From: Bacteroidota bacterium
GTDB lineage: Bacteria; Bacteroidota; Bacteroidia; Chitinophagales; Chitinophagaceae
DNA: 64,000 nucleotides
Reading direction: 5' to 3'
NCBI GenBank assembly: GCA_023430465.1
Contig: JAEZAM010000094.1
Span: 1-64,000 of the forward strand
The position numbers were made by a program, and so were the translations under genes. Below are positions 43,056 to 51,896 of the stretch, piece after piece (the stretch's first letter is position 1; each line of letters begins with the position of its first letter). Under the pieces are notes generated by a model that saw only the letters and a list, made by a program, of their open reading frames with translations, ran no database searches and was not told the DNA's origin.

Positions 43056-44662
43056 GCCTGCCTGTTTTGCTTTGGGAGAGTAATGATAAATCGGCTGCCG
43101 CTGCCGGCCTCGCTGACCACCGTGATCGTTCCGCTGTGCTCTTTCACCACTTCGGCCACATAACTCAGCCCAAGGCCGTGGCCTTTGGCGTTGTGACGGT
43201 TGCCGGCGGGTACCCGGAAAAACTTTTCAAACACTTTCGACTGGTATTGACCGGGAATACCAATGCCGTTGTCAGCCACTTCTATACGCACTTCCTGCTC
43301 TGAGCCATGCAATATGACGTCGATAGCGGGAGCTGATGCAGAATATTTAATCGAGTTGTCGATCAGGTTCAGCAACACGCTTACGAGGTGGAAACGGTCA
43401 GCAAATAAATGCAGGTCGCCTGTTGCAACAAGGTTTATAGTCGCACCCGATTTTTCAAGTTGAAGACGCAACGATTGTATCACATTGCGTGCAAGTTCCT
43501 CCAGGTTGACCATCTCGCGACTGAACTCCATTTTCTTTGCCTCGAACATGGATTGGCGGAGCACTTTATCAACAAGCAGGCCCAGCCGCTGCAGTTCGAG
43601 TCTTGATATTTCCAGGTACTCTTTTGTTTTCTCAGGATCTTTCATCGCATTGAAGTCCCGCAATGCTTCAATGGCTACACCCACGGTTGCAATCGGTGTT
43701 TTCAGTTCGTGGGTCATATTGCTGATGAAGTCATTCTTGATCCGGGCCAGTCGCTGCTGCCGTGCAAGGCTGCGATAAAGTAAAATGAATGAGAACAAGG
43801 TCAGCCCCACCAGGAACAGGGAGAAAAGGATCGGCATCATGATCTTGCGTAACAGGTATCCCGTTTCGTTTCCAACCACCAGTTTATACCTTTGCTCCGG
43901 ATCAAAGTCAGGGTGGCGAAACTCTCTCGAGCCCGTATCCGGAGCGGTCCAGTTTATGTTGAAGCTCACCCCCGGATATTTTGGTGCAAGGTTTCGTTGT
44001 ATTGCATTCTGCAACGTGTCCATGGCGAGCGTGTCGTTGAATAGAGAGTCAATACGGATAGTGATGCGGTCGCCATTATCGTTATCGATGTACAATATCC
44101 CCGACTGTGTGCTGCGAAATCCGGTGTCAGCCGTCATTGAAGTGCTGGTGTCGGGATAAAGAAATTGCCTGCGGCGTGGAAGCTCCGTCGTGCGGGTCTG
44201 GCCAGCCGATTTATTGGTCACTACATGAACTTCACTGACAGCGGGCGTCAGTGAATCAAGCATCCCCCGCATACGGAGAGAATCGGCGGTCACAGATGGG
44301 GTTGAACCTTCGAGGTTCACAAACACCCTGGGCCTTACCAATAGCCTGTTGAGCGAATCCTGCCGCAACGACCGGCGGATCACGTTCACAAAGCGACCCG
44401 GCTGGGGCCCGCGCCGCGAAGGCCTTGCTCTTCCCGCGGCAGATATCGTTCTGCCGGCTGTGTCTCTGAGCAGGACCCGCATACGCCGCTGTATGGTTGA
44501 CTCTTGAATCGTACGGATCGCTTCCCTGAACTGGATATCCGTCTGGGCAATCAGTGTAGCTTTCTCGCGGTTATAATTATCACGCAGCCAGTAAGCCTGG
44601 AACCCGGCAATGATCACCATTGCCACGCCAATCAATACCCCAAGCCATTTTAGTTTATCCAT
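43052..44662 (-). CDS. Two-component sensor histidine kinase
   Basis: 536 residues. Transmembrane helix 1 (about 7-25), a large periplasmic region (about 30-270) with Arg/Ser-rich segments and no recognised sensor fold, and transmembrane helix 2 (about 275-297). No HAMP domain is seen. The HisKA domain has His318 in NMTHELKTPIATVG. The HATPase domain has N-box LNLIDNSIKYS, VADNGIGIPG and GHGLGLSYVAEVV. It phosphorylates the OmpR-type partner that overlaps it by 4 bases. A TACATTTG box lies 20 bases upstream of its start. Confidence 0.95.
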   Translation of the reverse strand: MDKLKWLGVLIGVAMVIIAGFQAYWLRDNYNREKATLIAQTDIQFREAIRTIQESTIQRRMRVLLRDTAGRTISAAGRARPSRRGPQPGRFVNVIRRSLRQDSLNRLLVRPRVFVNLEGSTPSVTADSLRMRGMLDSLTPAVSEVHVVTNKSAGQTRTTELPRRRQFLYPDTSTSMTADTGFRSTQSGILYIDNDNGDRITIRIDSLFNDTLAMDTLQNAIQRNLAPKYPGVSFNINWTAPDTGSREFRHPDFDPEQRYKLVVGNETGYLLRKIMMPILFSLFLVGLTLFSFILLYRSLARQQRLARIKNDFISNMTHELKTPIATVGVAIEALRDFNAMKDPEKTKEYLEISRLELQRLGLLVDKVLRQSMFEAKKMEFSREMVNLEELARNVIQSLRLQLEKSGATINLVATGDLHLFADRFHLVSVLLNLIDNSIKYSASAPAIDVILHGSEQEVRIEVADNGIGIPGQYQSKVFEKFFRVPAGNRHNAKGHGLGLSYVAEVVKEHSGTITVVSEAGSGSRFIITLPKQNRQA

Positions 44663-44682
44663 ATCATTTGCCTATAGCCCTA

Positions 44683-44690
44683 CAAATGTA
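44683..44690 (-). promoter_or_regulatory. Candidate -7 promoter box of the kinase-regulator pair (TACATTTG)
   Basis: Exact TAnnTTTG match on the minus strand, 20 bases before the kinase start; the surrounding TACAAATGTA is palindromic. Confidence 0.4.
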
Positions 44691-44776
44691 GCTGATTCAA
44701 ATCCCCTTGCCGGGTGCATTAACCTTTATTAACCATATTCACAGCCCCATTAACCTCCTCCTGTAGTTGATCAGGC

Positions 44777-44784
44777 TAGCTTTG
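44777..44784 (+). promoter_or_regulatory. Candidate -7 promoter box of the GLPGLI gene (TAGCTTTG)
   Basis: Exact TAnnTTTG match, 16 bases before the ATG at 44801, in the 138-base gap shared with the divergent two-component genes. Confidence 0.45.
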
Positions 44785-44800
44785 GACAAAACAACTACTC

Positions 44801-45589
44801 ATGATAAAAATGTTAGCCGCTGCTACAGGCCTTTTGTTGGCAACCAGTACGTCAGCGCAGGTGAAAGCGGGAAAGATCACCTATGAACGGACGGTTCAAA
44901 TGCAAATTCTATTCACCGGATCCGGAATGGAGAACATGGCACCCAAAAGCCGGACGGACAGGCTGGAATTAAACTTTGCCGATGATAAAATGACGCTGAG
45001 GAAGATCGAAGAGGATCTGCCGGAAGAGAACCTGGCCTCGGGCGGTATGGTCATCCGAACTTTCGGCGGTGGCGCTGATGATGTCACATTTTGTGATTTT
45101 TCACAACAAAGGAAAGTGGAGGCAAGAGAAATGTTCGACAAAAAATTTCTCATCACCGACAGCATCAAACGCGGTTCCTGGAAGCTTACCGAAGAAACAA
45201 AAAATATTCTCGGTTATAATTGCCGCAAGGCAACCATGGTGCGCATTTCCAAACGCATGATGATGAATATGGAAAATGGCGAACTACAAAGGAAGGAAGT
45301 GCAGGATACAACCACCATGGCGGCATGGTTTACCATGGATATTCCTGTGCCGGGCGGCCCGGAAATGCAGGGTCAGTTGCCAGGCATGATTCTCGAACTC
45401 GAAACAGGCACGGGTCGCCTAAGTTACAAGGCCGTAGAAGTATCGCCTAAAGCAGACATGAAGGCGTTGAAAGAACCAACAAAAGGAAAAAAACTAACCC
45501 AGGAAGAGTATAACAAAGAGCGGACAGCTATGCTGGAAGAAATGCAAAAGAATAACCCCGGCGGAAACCGGCGGATCCGGATGGAGTAG
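44801..45589 (+). CDS. GLPGLI family secreted protein
   Basis: 262 residues. Signal peptide 1-19 (LLATSTSAQ). The mature protein begins GKITYERTVQMQ, typical of GLPGLI, and contains ITDSIKRGSWKLTEETKNILGYNCRKATM. The family signature is the degenerate LPGMILELE after GGPEMQG. The C-terminus is charged (KKLTQEEYNKERTAMLEEMQ). The family is frequent in Bacteroidota and of unknown function. It is divergent from the sensor kinase, so it may be a target of that two-component system; that is inference. A repeat element begins 3 bases after its stop. Confidence 0.92.
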   Translation: MIKMLAAATGLLLATSTSAQVKAGKITYERTVQMQILFTGSGMENMAPKSRTDRLELNFADDKMTLRKIEEDLPEENLASGGMVIRTFGGGADDVTFCDFSQQRKVEAREMFDKKFLITDSIKRGSWKLTEETKNILGYNCRKATMVRISKRMMMNMENGELQRKEVQDTTTMAAWFTMDIPVPGGPEMQGQLPGMILELETGTGRLSYKAVEVSPKADMKALKEPTKGKKLTQEEYNKERTAMLEEMQKNNPGGNRRIRME

Positions 45590-45592
45590 ATG

Positions 45593-45692
45593 GAGGCTGA
45601 GGTTAAGGTTGAGGCTGAGGGTTTCACGCAAAGAAAACAGCCAGGTGAGCAAAGGCCCAAAAGAACTTAACCTTAACCTTAGCCTTACCCTC
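45593..45692. repeat. Composite intergenic element, AACCTY arms
   Basis: Left arm 45593-45621 (GAGGCTGAGG and GGTTAAGG units) and right arm 45666-45692 (CTTAACCTTAACCTTAGCC and on) are approximately inverted. Between them lie the core words TTTCACGCAAA (45622-45632) and GAGCAAAGGCCCAAAA (45647-45662). The same core order recurs at 50881-50962 with quite different arms. Confidence 0.8.
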
Positions 45693-45717
45693 TATTTCTT
45701 ATCTTCGTTAGCGATCT

Positions 45718-47985
45718 ATGAAACGCTATCGATCCCTGCTTTTTTACGTGATTACCTTGCTCGTTTTTTCGGGCATCATCTTCTATATCATTCGTACGGG
45801 TGAAAAGCTGGAACCTGCGAAGGTGGATAATTTCACGCCGCAGATCACGGCTTCGACCTGGCAGCAGTTCAAGGAAACCTACCTGCAAAATCTTACCCAC
45901 CCGCTTGCCATCCTGCTACTCCAGATCATTACGATCATCATAGCAGCCCGGATATTCGGCTACTTGTGCCGGAAGATCCGCCAGCCATCCGTTGTGGGCG
46001 AGATCATCGCCGGTATCTTTCTCGGCCCATCTTTCATAGGTCATTTTTTCCCGGAGTTTTCTGCATTTCTGTTTCCCCCCTCCTCCCTTGGCAACCTGCA
46101 ATTCCTTAGCCAGATCGGTCTGATATTATTCATGTTCATCGTGGGGATGGAACTTGATCTCAATGTTTTAAAAAATAAGGCAAAGGATGCCGTGGTGGTC
46201 AGCCATGCCTCCATCATTTTTCCCTTTGCACTCGGTATCACGCTTTCTTATTTCCTGTACCTCAACTTTGCGCCGCCTGATATAAAATTCCTTTCCTTCT
46301 CGCTCTTCATAGGTATTGCCATGAGCATTACCGCATTCCCTGTGCTGGCGCGGATTGTGCAGGAGAGAGGGCTTTCCAAAACCAGGATCGGTGCGATCGT
46401 CATCACCTGTGCTGCTGCAGATGATATCACCGCCTGGTGTATTCTGGCCGTTGTGATTGCCATAGTAAAAGCGGGCTCAATTATCAGTGCATTCTACACC
46501 ATTCTCATGGCGGTCGCATATGTGTTCATCATGTTGCGCGTCGTTAAGCCATTCCTGAAACGGCTGGGTGATAAGTATGCCAACAAGGAAGCACTGAGCA
46601 AACCTGTTGTAGCAATATTCTTCATCACGCTGCTCCTCTCATCCTATGCAACGGAGGTAATAAGCATTCATGCCCTGTTTGGTGCATTCATGGCCGGGGT
46701 GATCATGCCGGCCAATGTCCGATTCCGGAACATTTTTATTGAAAAAGTTGACGACGTATCCACCGTCCTTCTGCTGCCGCTCTTTTTTGTATTCACTGGT
46801 CTCCGTACGCAAATCGGGTTGCTTGACGAGCCCTACCTGTGGAAGATTTGTGCCATTATTATCGCCGTAGCCGTGATTGGCAAGTTTCTCGGCAGCGCCA
46901 TCGCTGCGCGATTTACCGGTCAGAAATGGCGCGACAGCCTCGTGATCGGAGCACTCATGAATACCCGGGGACTGATGGAGCTCATCGTGCTTAACATCGG
47001 GTATGACCTCGGCGTGCTAACGCCCGAGATCTTTGCCATGATGGTGATCATGGCATTGGCGACCACATTCATGACCGGACCAGCGATGGACCTGATCGAA
47101 CGATTCATGCCCGAGTCGGCACCCGCCCCCGTTAAGACAATTACAGGGCAGTTTAAAGTGTTGGTATCCTTCGGTACGCCGGAAAAAGGAGTGGCGCTGC
47201 TGCGGCTCGCTCATCACCTTATCGGGAAAAGCATAGATCGCTCCACCGTCACCGCGCTGCACCTCTCACCTGGCAGCGAGTTGAACCAATTCAACCAGGA
47301 GGAATTTGAACGCCTCAATTTTGCTCCTATTGAATCTGCAGCGCAGGAACTGAGGATGCCTGTCATCAGCATGTTCAAACCAACAGATGACATAGAAACC
47401 GCTATAACCGAAACTGCCAACGCTGGCAACTTCGATCTCCTGCTGGTGGGCGCCGGAACATCCGTTTATGAAGGAACGCTACTGGGCAAACTGCTTGGTA
47501 TCACCACCAAGATCATTAACCCGGAACGGCTCTATGATACGATCACAGGTAAGGAGAAGTTGTTTGAAACATCTGTATTCGATGACCGTATCAAACAGAT
47601 CACCCGCGCAGCCAGAATGCCCGTCGGTATTTTTATCGATAAAAATTTAACGTCTGTGCGCCGGGTCTTCGTACCCGTTTATTCTATCGGCGACACCTTC
47701 CTCCTGATCTATGCTCGTAAACTGATAAGCAACAGTAACAGCCGCATTACAATAATGGACGCTGGTGGATTTATGGATCAGCAGCCTGAAATGAAAGACA
47801 GCATTCAATCGATCGATGATGCCCATCCGGCACACGTTGATCTGTATTCAAATCCATTTATCGAGAAGGAACTGCTGGAGCAGCATGACCTTGTCCTTAT
47901 CAGTTTTGAAAGCTGGAAGAAAGCTGTTGATGATCAAAGCACCTGGCTTTCTGAAACGAACTCAGTCCTCATCCTGAAGCCATAA
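45718..47985 (+). CDS. Kef/CPA2-family cation:proton antiporter
   Basis: 755 residues. One N-terminal helix (about 9-26) precedes a 12-helix Na+/H+-exchanger domain (about 60-455). It contains PSVVGEIIAGIFLGPS and the CPA2 functional motif CAAADDITAW in the unwound helix region. The C-terminal 290 residues are cytoplasmic and resemble paired UspA-like nucleotide-binding folds (SFGTPEKGVALLRLAHHL, ...LLLVGAG). It exchanges K+ or Na+ for protons. A promoter-like TATCTTCG (45700-45707) lies 10 bases upstream, just after a repeat element. It converges on the first barrel gene with 2 bases between the stops. Confidence 0.93.
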   Translation: MKRYRSLLFYVITLLVFSGIIFYIIRTGEKLEPAKVDNFTPQITASTWQQFKETYLQNLTHPLAILLLQIITIIIAARIFGYLCRKIRQPSVVGEIIAGIFLGPSFIGHFFPEFSAFLFPPSSLGNLQFLSQIGLILFMFIVGMELDLNVLKNKAKDAVVVSHASIIFPFALGITLSYFLYLNFAPPDIKFLSFSLFIGIAMSITAFPVLARIVQERGLSKTRIGAIVITCAAADDITAWCILAVVIAIVKAGSIISAFYTILMAVAYVFIMLRVVKPFLKRLGDKYANKEALSKPVVAIFFITLLLSSYATEVISIHALFGAFMAGVIMPANVRFRNIFIEKVDDVSTVLLLPLFFVFTGLRTQIGLLDEPYLWKICAIIIAVAVIGKFLGSAIAARFTGQKWRDSLVIGALMNTRGLMELIVLNIGYDLGVLTPEIFAMMVIMALATTFMTGPAMDLIERFMPESAPAPVKTITGQFKVLVSFGTPEKGVALLRLAHHLIGKSIDRSTVTALHLSPGSELNQFNQEEFERLNFAPIESAAQELRMPVISMFKPTDDIETAITETANAGNFDLLLVGAGTSVYEGTLLGKLLGITTKIINPERLYDTITGKEKLFETSVFDDRIKQITRAARMPVGIFIDKNLTSVRRVFVPVYSIGDTFLLIYARKLISNSNSRITIMDAGGFMDQQPEMKDSIQSIDDAHPAHVDLYSNPFIEKELLEQHDLVLISFESWKKAVDDQSTWLSETNSVLILKP

Positions 47986-47987
47986 GC

Positions 47988-50789
47988 TTACCTCCGGATG
48001 ATAATCCCTCCCGGGGCAGACTGCGCGCCAGTCTTGCTCAGACTATAAGTAAATGTCAGCAACGCAAACCTCCGAAGTGAGTTTGTACGTCGATCTTCGA
48101 TATAACTCTGGTTGCTTGTTCGCTGTATTCCCACATTCTGGTTCAGTATATCGTTCACCGACAGCTTGAGCTCGCCACGTTTGAACTTCAGGAATTGCTT
48201 CGCCAGCGATGCTGTCCAAAACGGCACGCCGTCATTATAACCCGCCGCCAACTGGTTATTGATCGTATAAACCATGTTTGTGCTGAAATTCCAGGAGTGC
48301 GGCAACTGCCAGTTGATATCCAGTTCATATACCTGTGAAAAATAACTGGTATTAAACGATGGCTGGATTGAATACCTCGTTTTGTTATAATTGATGCCGG
48401 CATTGATACTCCAGTCGAAATTGTCATGTGGTGTCATATCAAGACTGAATCTGGGACCCGCAGTGGTGGTACGGATTATGTTCGACCGGCCGTTGATGAA
48501 TTGCTCGGTCTGTTGATAGCCGAGGTTACTTCCGAAACGCACGGAGCCTTTCAGCGCACGGACCGGCAAGCCTACGCTGATATCACTCCGCAAACTGTAA
48601 ACTCCATCAACGTTTACTGGTCTTGTCTTTCTGATCCCATTTGTTAGTACCGAATCACTGCTCACGATCTTATTATCGGTGCGCGATAAATCAATGAAGG
48701 CAAACAGGTTTTTATTCTTGTACGGATTCACACCGGCATAGTTGATCTGCACCGCGTGCGTGAACTCCTGTTTCAGGTCAGGGTTTCCTTCCCGGATATA
48801 CAGCGGGTTGGAAACGTCTGGCACCGGTTGCAGATCGGTTACCGTTGGCTGATTGGTGTAGGTGCTGTAATTGAGTGATATATTCTTGCTTCTAGAGAAA
48901 TAATACTGAAACCGCGCCGTAGGTAATACATTGAGAAATGTCTTCTTCAAAAGGGTATCTTTTATACCCATCAGCACCTCTCCCTGCAGGGTAGCCTGCT
49001 GCAGGCTTGCGCCAAAAGCATAATTGTATTTCTTCTGCTGCGTTCGAACACGTAGGCCCGCATTGCTGAAGCCGTATTCATTTTCAAATTCGTTGCTGAG
49101 CCGCTGGTTAAGTTGGTCATAATCAGCGGTGCCTTTGTTGAAGTCGAATGTCTGTTTATCGGAATAGTTTCGCGTATGGCTCTTGCCGAGGCTGAATTCC
49201 AGCAGGGATCTTTTCAAAATCGGCTCGGTGTATACAAGCCTTCCTGTCAGCCCCAGCATGCTGGACTCGTTGAAAACCCGCTGATCGATGGAGTCTGTGC
49301 GAAATGGTGCCGGAGATTGCTGCATGAATTGATTCACGGACTCAAGATCGGTCACACGATCCGATTCATTCATGGTAGACTGCAGGCTAAGCGAAAGTGT
49401 GCGCCCACGCTTGCGGAATTTTTTGCGGAACAGAAGGTCATGCCGCATGTTGTATCCATCGCCTTTGCTGAAGCTGTTATTAAATCCTTTGTTGCTGAGC
49501 AGGCCGTCTTCTCCGCGTTGCTCGTAGTCGGATAGGGATGACGTGCTGTTTCGCTGGATGCCGAAGGATGGAGAATATTTTATCGAGTGAAATGAATCAA
49601 TCTGGAAATCAAGGCCAATGTTCAGGCGATGTGTATTGTTGACGTTGTCCGTCCGGGAGTGTTGATCATATCGGTAGGATGAATCGCCGAGCAGGTATTG
49701 CCGCTGGACCCGGCTATCGAGCAATGGATTGTAGCGGTTATAGAAATAATTGCTGGTCAATTCTGTTTTTGTTCCAATGAGATTATTATAGTTCAATCCG
49801 CCCCCGGCTATGCTCCTGATACCATTATTATTTGCGCCCATGCCGCTCATAGCAGCGTCTTCGCTGCTCATGTTGATATTGATGTTTCCATTCCCTGCGC
49901 GCATCATGCGGCCGAGCTCACCGGTAAAGTTCATCATGTCCATGAACGAGAATCCTTCCGCATTGGTATTGTTGGCCATACCTATGGCTGACATCTGCCG
50001 GGCGCCTTTGAAAGAATTGAGGTTAAACCGCCCCTCATACCGGCCATCAGTACCGCCGCCGGCCATTGCTTTACCAAAGCCGCCTTTTTTCTTATCCTTC
50101 TTCAACTTGAGGTTGATGGTTTTCTCGCTGTTGCCGTCATCAAATCCAGTGAGTGCTGCCTGGTCACTTTGCCGGTCATATACCTGCACTTTATCGATGG
50201 CATCTGCCGGCAGATTCTTGGTGGCCATTTTTGGATCATTGCCAAAGAACTCCTTTCCATCCACCAGCACCCGATTGACCTTCTGCCCCTGCGCTCTCAC
50301 CGTCCCGTCTTTTTCTACCTGGACCCCCGGAAGCCGCTTGAGGAGTTGCTCTACATTCGCATTGGGCTGAGTTTTGAATGATCCTGCATTGTATTGTACC
50401 GTATCCCCAATGAGTGTCACGGGAGGTATATCGTTTCTCACCACCACCTCTTTCAGCACCTTTGTGCGGTCATGCAGAATGACCCTTCCCAACTCAAGCC
50501 TGTCCGTTTTGTTCTCTACTTTGATCTTCTTCGTGCTGCCGTGATAGGCGACGTGCGAGAACAGCAATTGATAATCACCCGGAGCGACGTTGTTGATGGT
50601 GAACCGGCCACCGTTGTCGGTCATGGAGAAACTTATCAGTGAAGAGTCCTTTTCCAGCAGTAAGGTGATGGTCGCATCTGGGACAGGCTTGTTATTGAGT
50701 GTGTCGTAGATCAAGCCAGACAGGGAACCTTTCTGAGCCTGGGCATTGAAGCACATAAAGAGAAATGGCAAAAAAAGCAGGTAGCGCAT
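47988..50789 (-). CDS. Large outer-membrane beta-barrel protein (TonB-receptor-like), 933 aa
   Basis: Signal peptide 1-18 (MCFNAQAQ). A CarboxypepD_reg-like N-terminal beta-sandwich (about 20-100, SGLIYDTLNNKPVPDATITLLL) and a plug-like domain (about 110-215, QPNANVEQLLKRLPGVQVEKDG, VNRVLVDGKEFFGNDP) precede a C-terminal barrel. It lacks a clear TonB box. Such outer membrane beta-barrel family proteins differ from SusC by having no SusD partner, and none is present here. The 962-residue gene at 51897 is a paralogue: KTQPNA, GKEFFGNDP and LSVNDILNQN recur in both. Probable uptake or export channel of unknown substrate. Confidence 0.9.
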   Translation of the reverse strand: MRYLLFLPFLFMCFNAQAQKGSLSGLIYDTLNNKPVPDATITLLLEKDSSLISFSMTDNGGRFTINNVAPGDYQLLFSHVAYHGSTKKIKVENKTDRLELGRVILHDRTKVLKEVVVRNDIPPVTLIGDTVQYNAGSFKTQPNANVEQLLKRLPGVQVEKDGTVRAQGQKVNRVLVDGKEFFGNDPKMATKNLPADAIDKVQVYDRQSDQAALTGFDDGNSEKTINLKLKKDKKKGGFGKAMAGGGTDGRYEGRFNLNSFKGARQMSAIGMANNTNAEGFSFMDMMNFTGELGRMMRAGNGNININMSSEDAAMSGMGANNNGIRSIAGGGLNYNNLIGTKTELTSNYFYNRYNPLLDSRVQRQYLLGDSSYRYDQHSRTDNVNNTHRLNIGLDFQIDSFHSIKYSPSFGIQRNSTSSLSDYEQRGEDGLLSNKGFNNSFSKGDGYNMRHDLLFRKKFRKRGRTLSLSLQSTMNESDRVTDLESVNQFMQQSPAPFRTDSIDQRVFNESSMLGLTGRLVYTEPILKRSLLEFSLGKSHTRNYSDKQTFDFNKGTADYDQLNQRLSNEFENEYGFSNAGLRVRTQQKKYNYAFGASLQQATLQGEVLMGIKDTLLKKTFLNVLPTARFQYYFSRSKNISLNYSTYTNQPTVTDLQPVPDVSNPLYIREGNPDLKQEFTHAVQINYAGVNPYKNKNLFAFIDLSRTDNKIVSSDSVLTNGIRKTRPVNVDGVYSLRSDISVGLPVRALKGSVRFGSNLGYQQTEQFINGRSNIIRTTTAGPRFSLDMTPHDNFDWSINAGINYNKTRYSIQPSFNTSYFSQVYELDINWQLPHSWNFSTNMVYTINNQLAAGYNDGVPFWTASLAKQFLKFKRGELKLSVNDILNQNVGIQRTSNQSYIEDRRTNSLRRFALLTFTYSLSKTGAQSAPGGIIIRR

Positions 50790-50880
50790 AAACAGGTTTT
50801 AAGGCGCTACGAAAGTATCAGGACACGGCGAGGTAATGGGTTAACCAGTATGGGATTAATGTTAATGATAGTTAAGGGGA

Positions 50881-50962
50881 GAAGAGTGCGGATTTCACGC
50901 AAATCCCGAAGCATCGGGAGCAAAGTGCGCAAAACACTTCGCACTCCACACTCCGCACTCTG
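50881..50962. repeat. Composite intergenic element, AGTGCGG arms
   Basis: Outer arms AGAGTGCGGA (50883-50892) and TCCGCACTCT (50952-50961) are perfectly inverted; the right arm is made of 7-base GCACTCC-like units. Inside are TTTCACGCAAA (50893-50903), a small hairpin TCCCGA/TCGGGA (50904-50919) and GAGCAAAGTGCGCAAAA (50918-50934). The core words match those at 45622-45662. The element ends one base before the stop codon of the gene at 50963. Confidence 0.85.
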
Positions 50963-51550
50963 CTAGTCCAGCTCCTCGCCCTGATCGGTATCCTCCCGGT
51001 CACGCTCATAGATCAGCACCCGGACTTTCCATTCCAGCATTTCATACTGCATAGACACCTCGAGTTTCATCTTATGTGTGATCTGGTCGGCCTTTTCAAA
51101 GCTTAGGATCGCACTGGTAAAATTCTTTTCCTCCACCGGCGCCTGGTATTTTCCCTTCAGGTAGAAGGTGACACCATAGTCCATCTTCACAGCCATATTG
51201 TTGAACTGGTGGAAGAGTTGCTTGAATTTTGCGCGGGCCTCCTCAAAACTCTCTGTGGTGAGCATCAGCGCCTGCCAACTATAGACGGGCTCCTTTCGGG
51301 ATGAATAGCGGGTAATGGTCGCATACTCTGCCCCACTGAAAGAAAAATTGCAGGCATAATCTGTGGCCTGGGGATTTTCTTCAATGATGTCGCCCTGCAG
51401 CTTGGCAAAATGGTGGGGATACTCGCGGATCACTTTTTTGATGTCGCTGCCGATACCATTGCCGACCGGAAGATGTAATTGAGAATGGGAAACCTGGAGT
51501 AAGAACAATAAAATAGCAGTAAAAACTAGTGGTTTTACGATTTTTTTCAC
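50963..51550 (-). CDS. Secreted protein of unknown function (195 aa)
   Basis: Starts at GTG 51550, since no ATG precedes the signal peptide (1-23, LVFTAILLFLLQVSHS). The mature part includes GNGIGSDIKKVIREYPHHFA, TRYSSRKEPVYSWQAL and KFKQLFHQFNNMAVKMDYGV. It ends in a very acidic tail (YERDREDTDQGEELD). No family recognised. It lies between two paralogous barrel genes and in the same orientation, so a partner role is possible but unproven. The composite repeat element follows its stop. Confidence 0.75.
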   Translation of the reverse strand: MKKIVKPLVFTAILLFLLQVSHSQLHLPVGNGIGSDIKKVIREYPHHFAKLQGDIIEENPQATDYACNFSFSGAEYATITRYSSRKEPVYSWQALMLTTESFEEARAKFKQLFHQFNNMAVKMDYGVTFYLKGKYQAPVEEKNFTSAILSFEKADQITHKMKLEVSMQYEMLEWKVRVLIYERDREDTDQGEELD

Positions 51551-51659
51551 GAGTATAGGATTATAGAGTTAATAAGTTGTGCAAATATTATAAAATCTTG
51601 TGCTGATATTATAATTTTAAAAAGAATATTTCGTTATCAGTTTACTTAAACGATCCTAC

Positions 51660-51818
51660 ATGAAAAACAAACACATCGTTCATGCACATGAAGAGGCCCG
51701 CATCTACCGCAGTTATTATAAGCCTTCCTTCAATATTTTATTCCTGTTGAAGTCTGTTCTCTCTGTTTTCATTTCTGGTTCATCGCCGGCAGCCGGGACG
51801 GTCACGCGCAGGAAATAG
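51660..51818 (+). CDS. Candidate small protein gene (52 aa), unlisted
   Basis: ATG AAA AAC opens a 52-residue frame ending TAG at 51816-51818. It begins MKNKHIVHAHEEARIYRSYY, charged and His/Arg-rich, then a hydrophobic stretch FNILFLLKSVLSVFISG (24-40) and a basic end (TVTRRK). It is preceded by 100 bases of very AT-rich sequence and followed after 28 bases by a strong hairpin with T-rich tail on the same strand. The arrangement looks like an independent small transcription unit. I do not recognise the family; coding is supported by context and composition only. Confidence 0.5.
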   Translation: MKNKHIVHAHEEARIYRSYYKPSFNILFLLKSVLSVFISGSSPAAGTVTRRK

Positions 51819-51846
51819 ATTTGTCTTACTAACCCCCATAATACAA

Positions 51847-51880
51847 GAGCCTCCCCGTTTTACGTGGGAGGCTCTCTTTA
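51847..51880. terminator. Bidirectional terminator hairpin
   Basis: Arms GAGCCTCCC (51847-51855) and GGGAGGCTC (51866-51874) are perfect around a 10-base loop, followed on the plus strand by TCTTTATT. It sits 28 bases after the small plus-strand frame. It also lies 22 bases beyond the stop of the minus-strand barrel gene, where the T-tract is weaker. Confidence 0.75.
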
Positions 51881-51896
51881 TTCGAATCGTATATTG

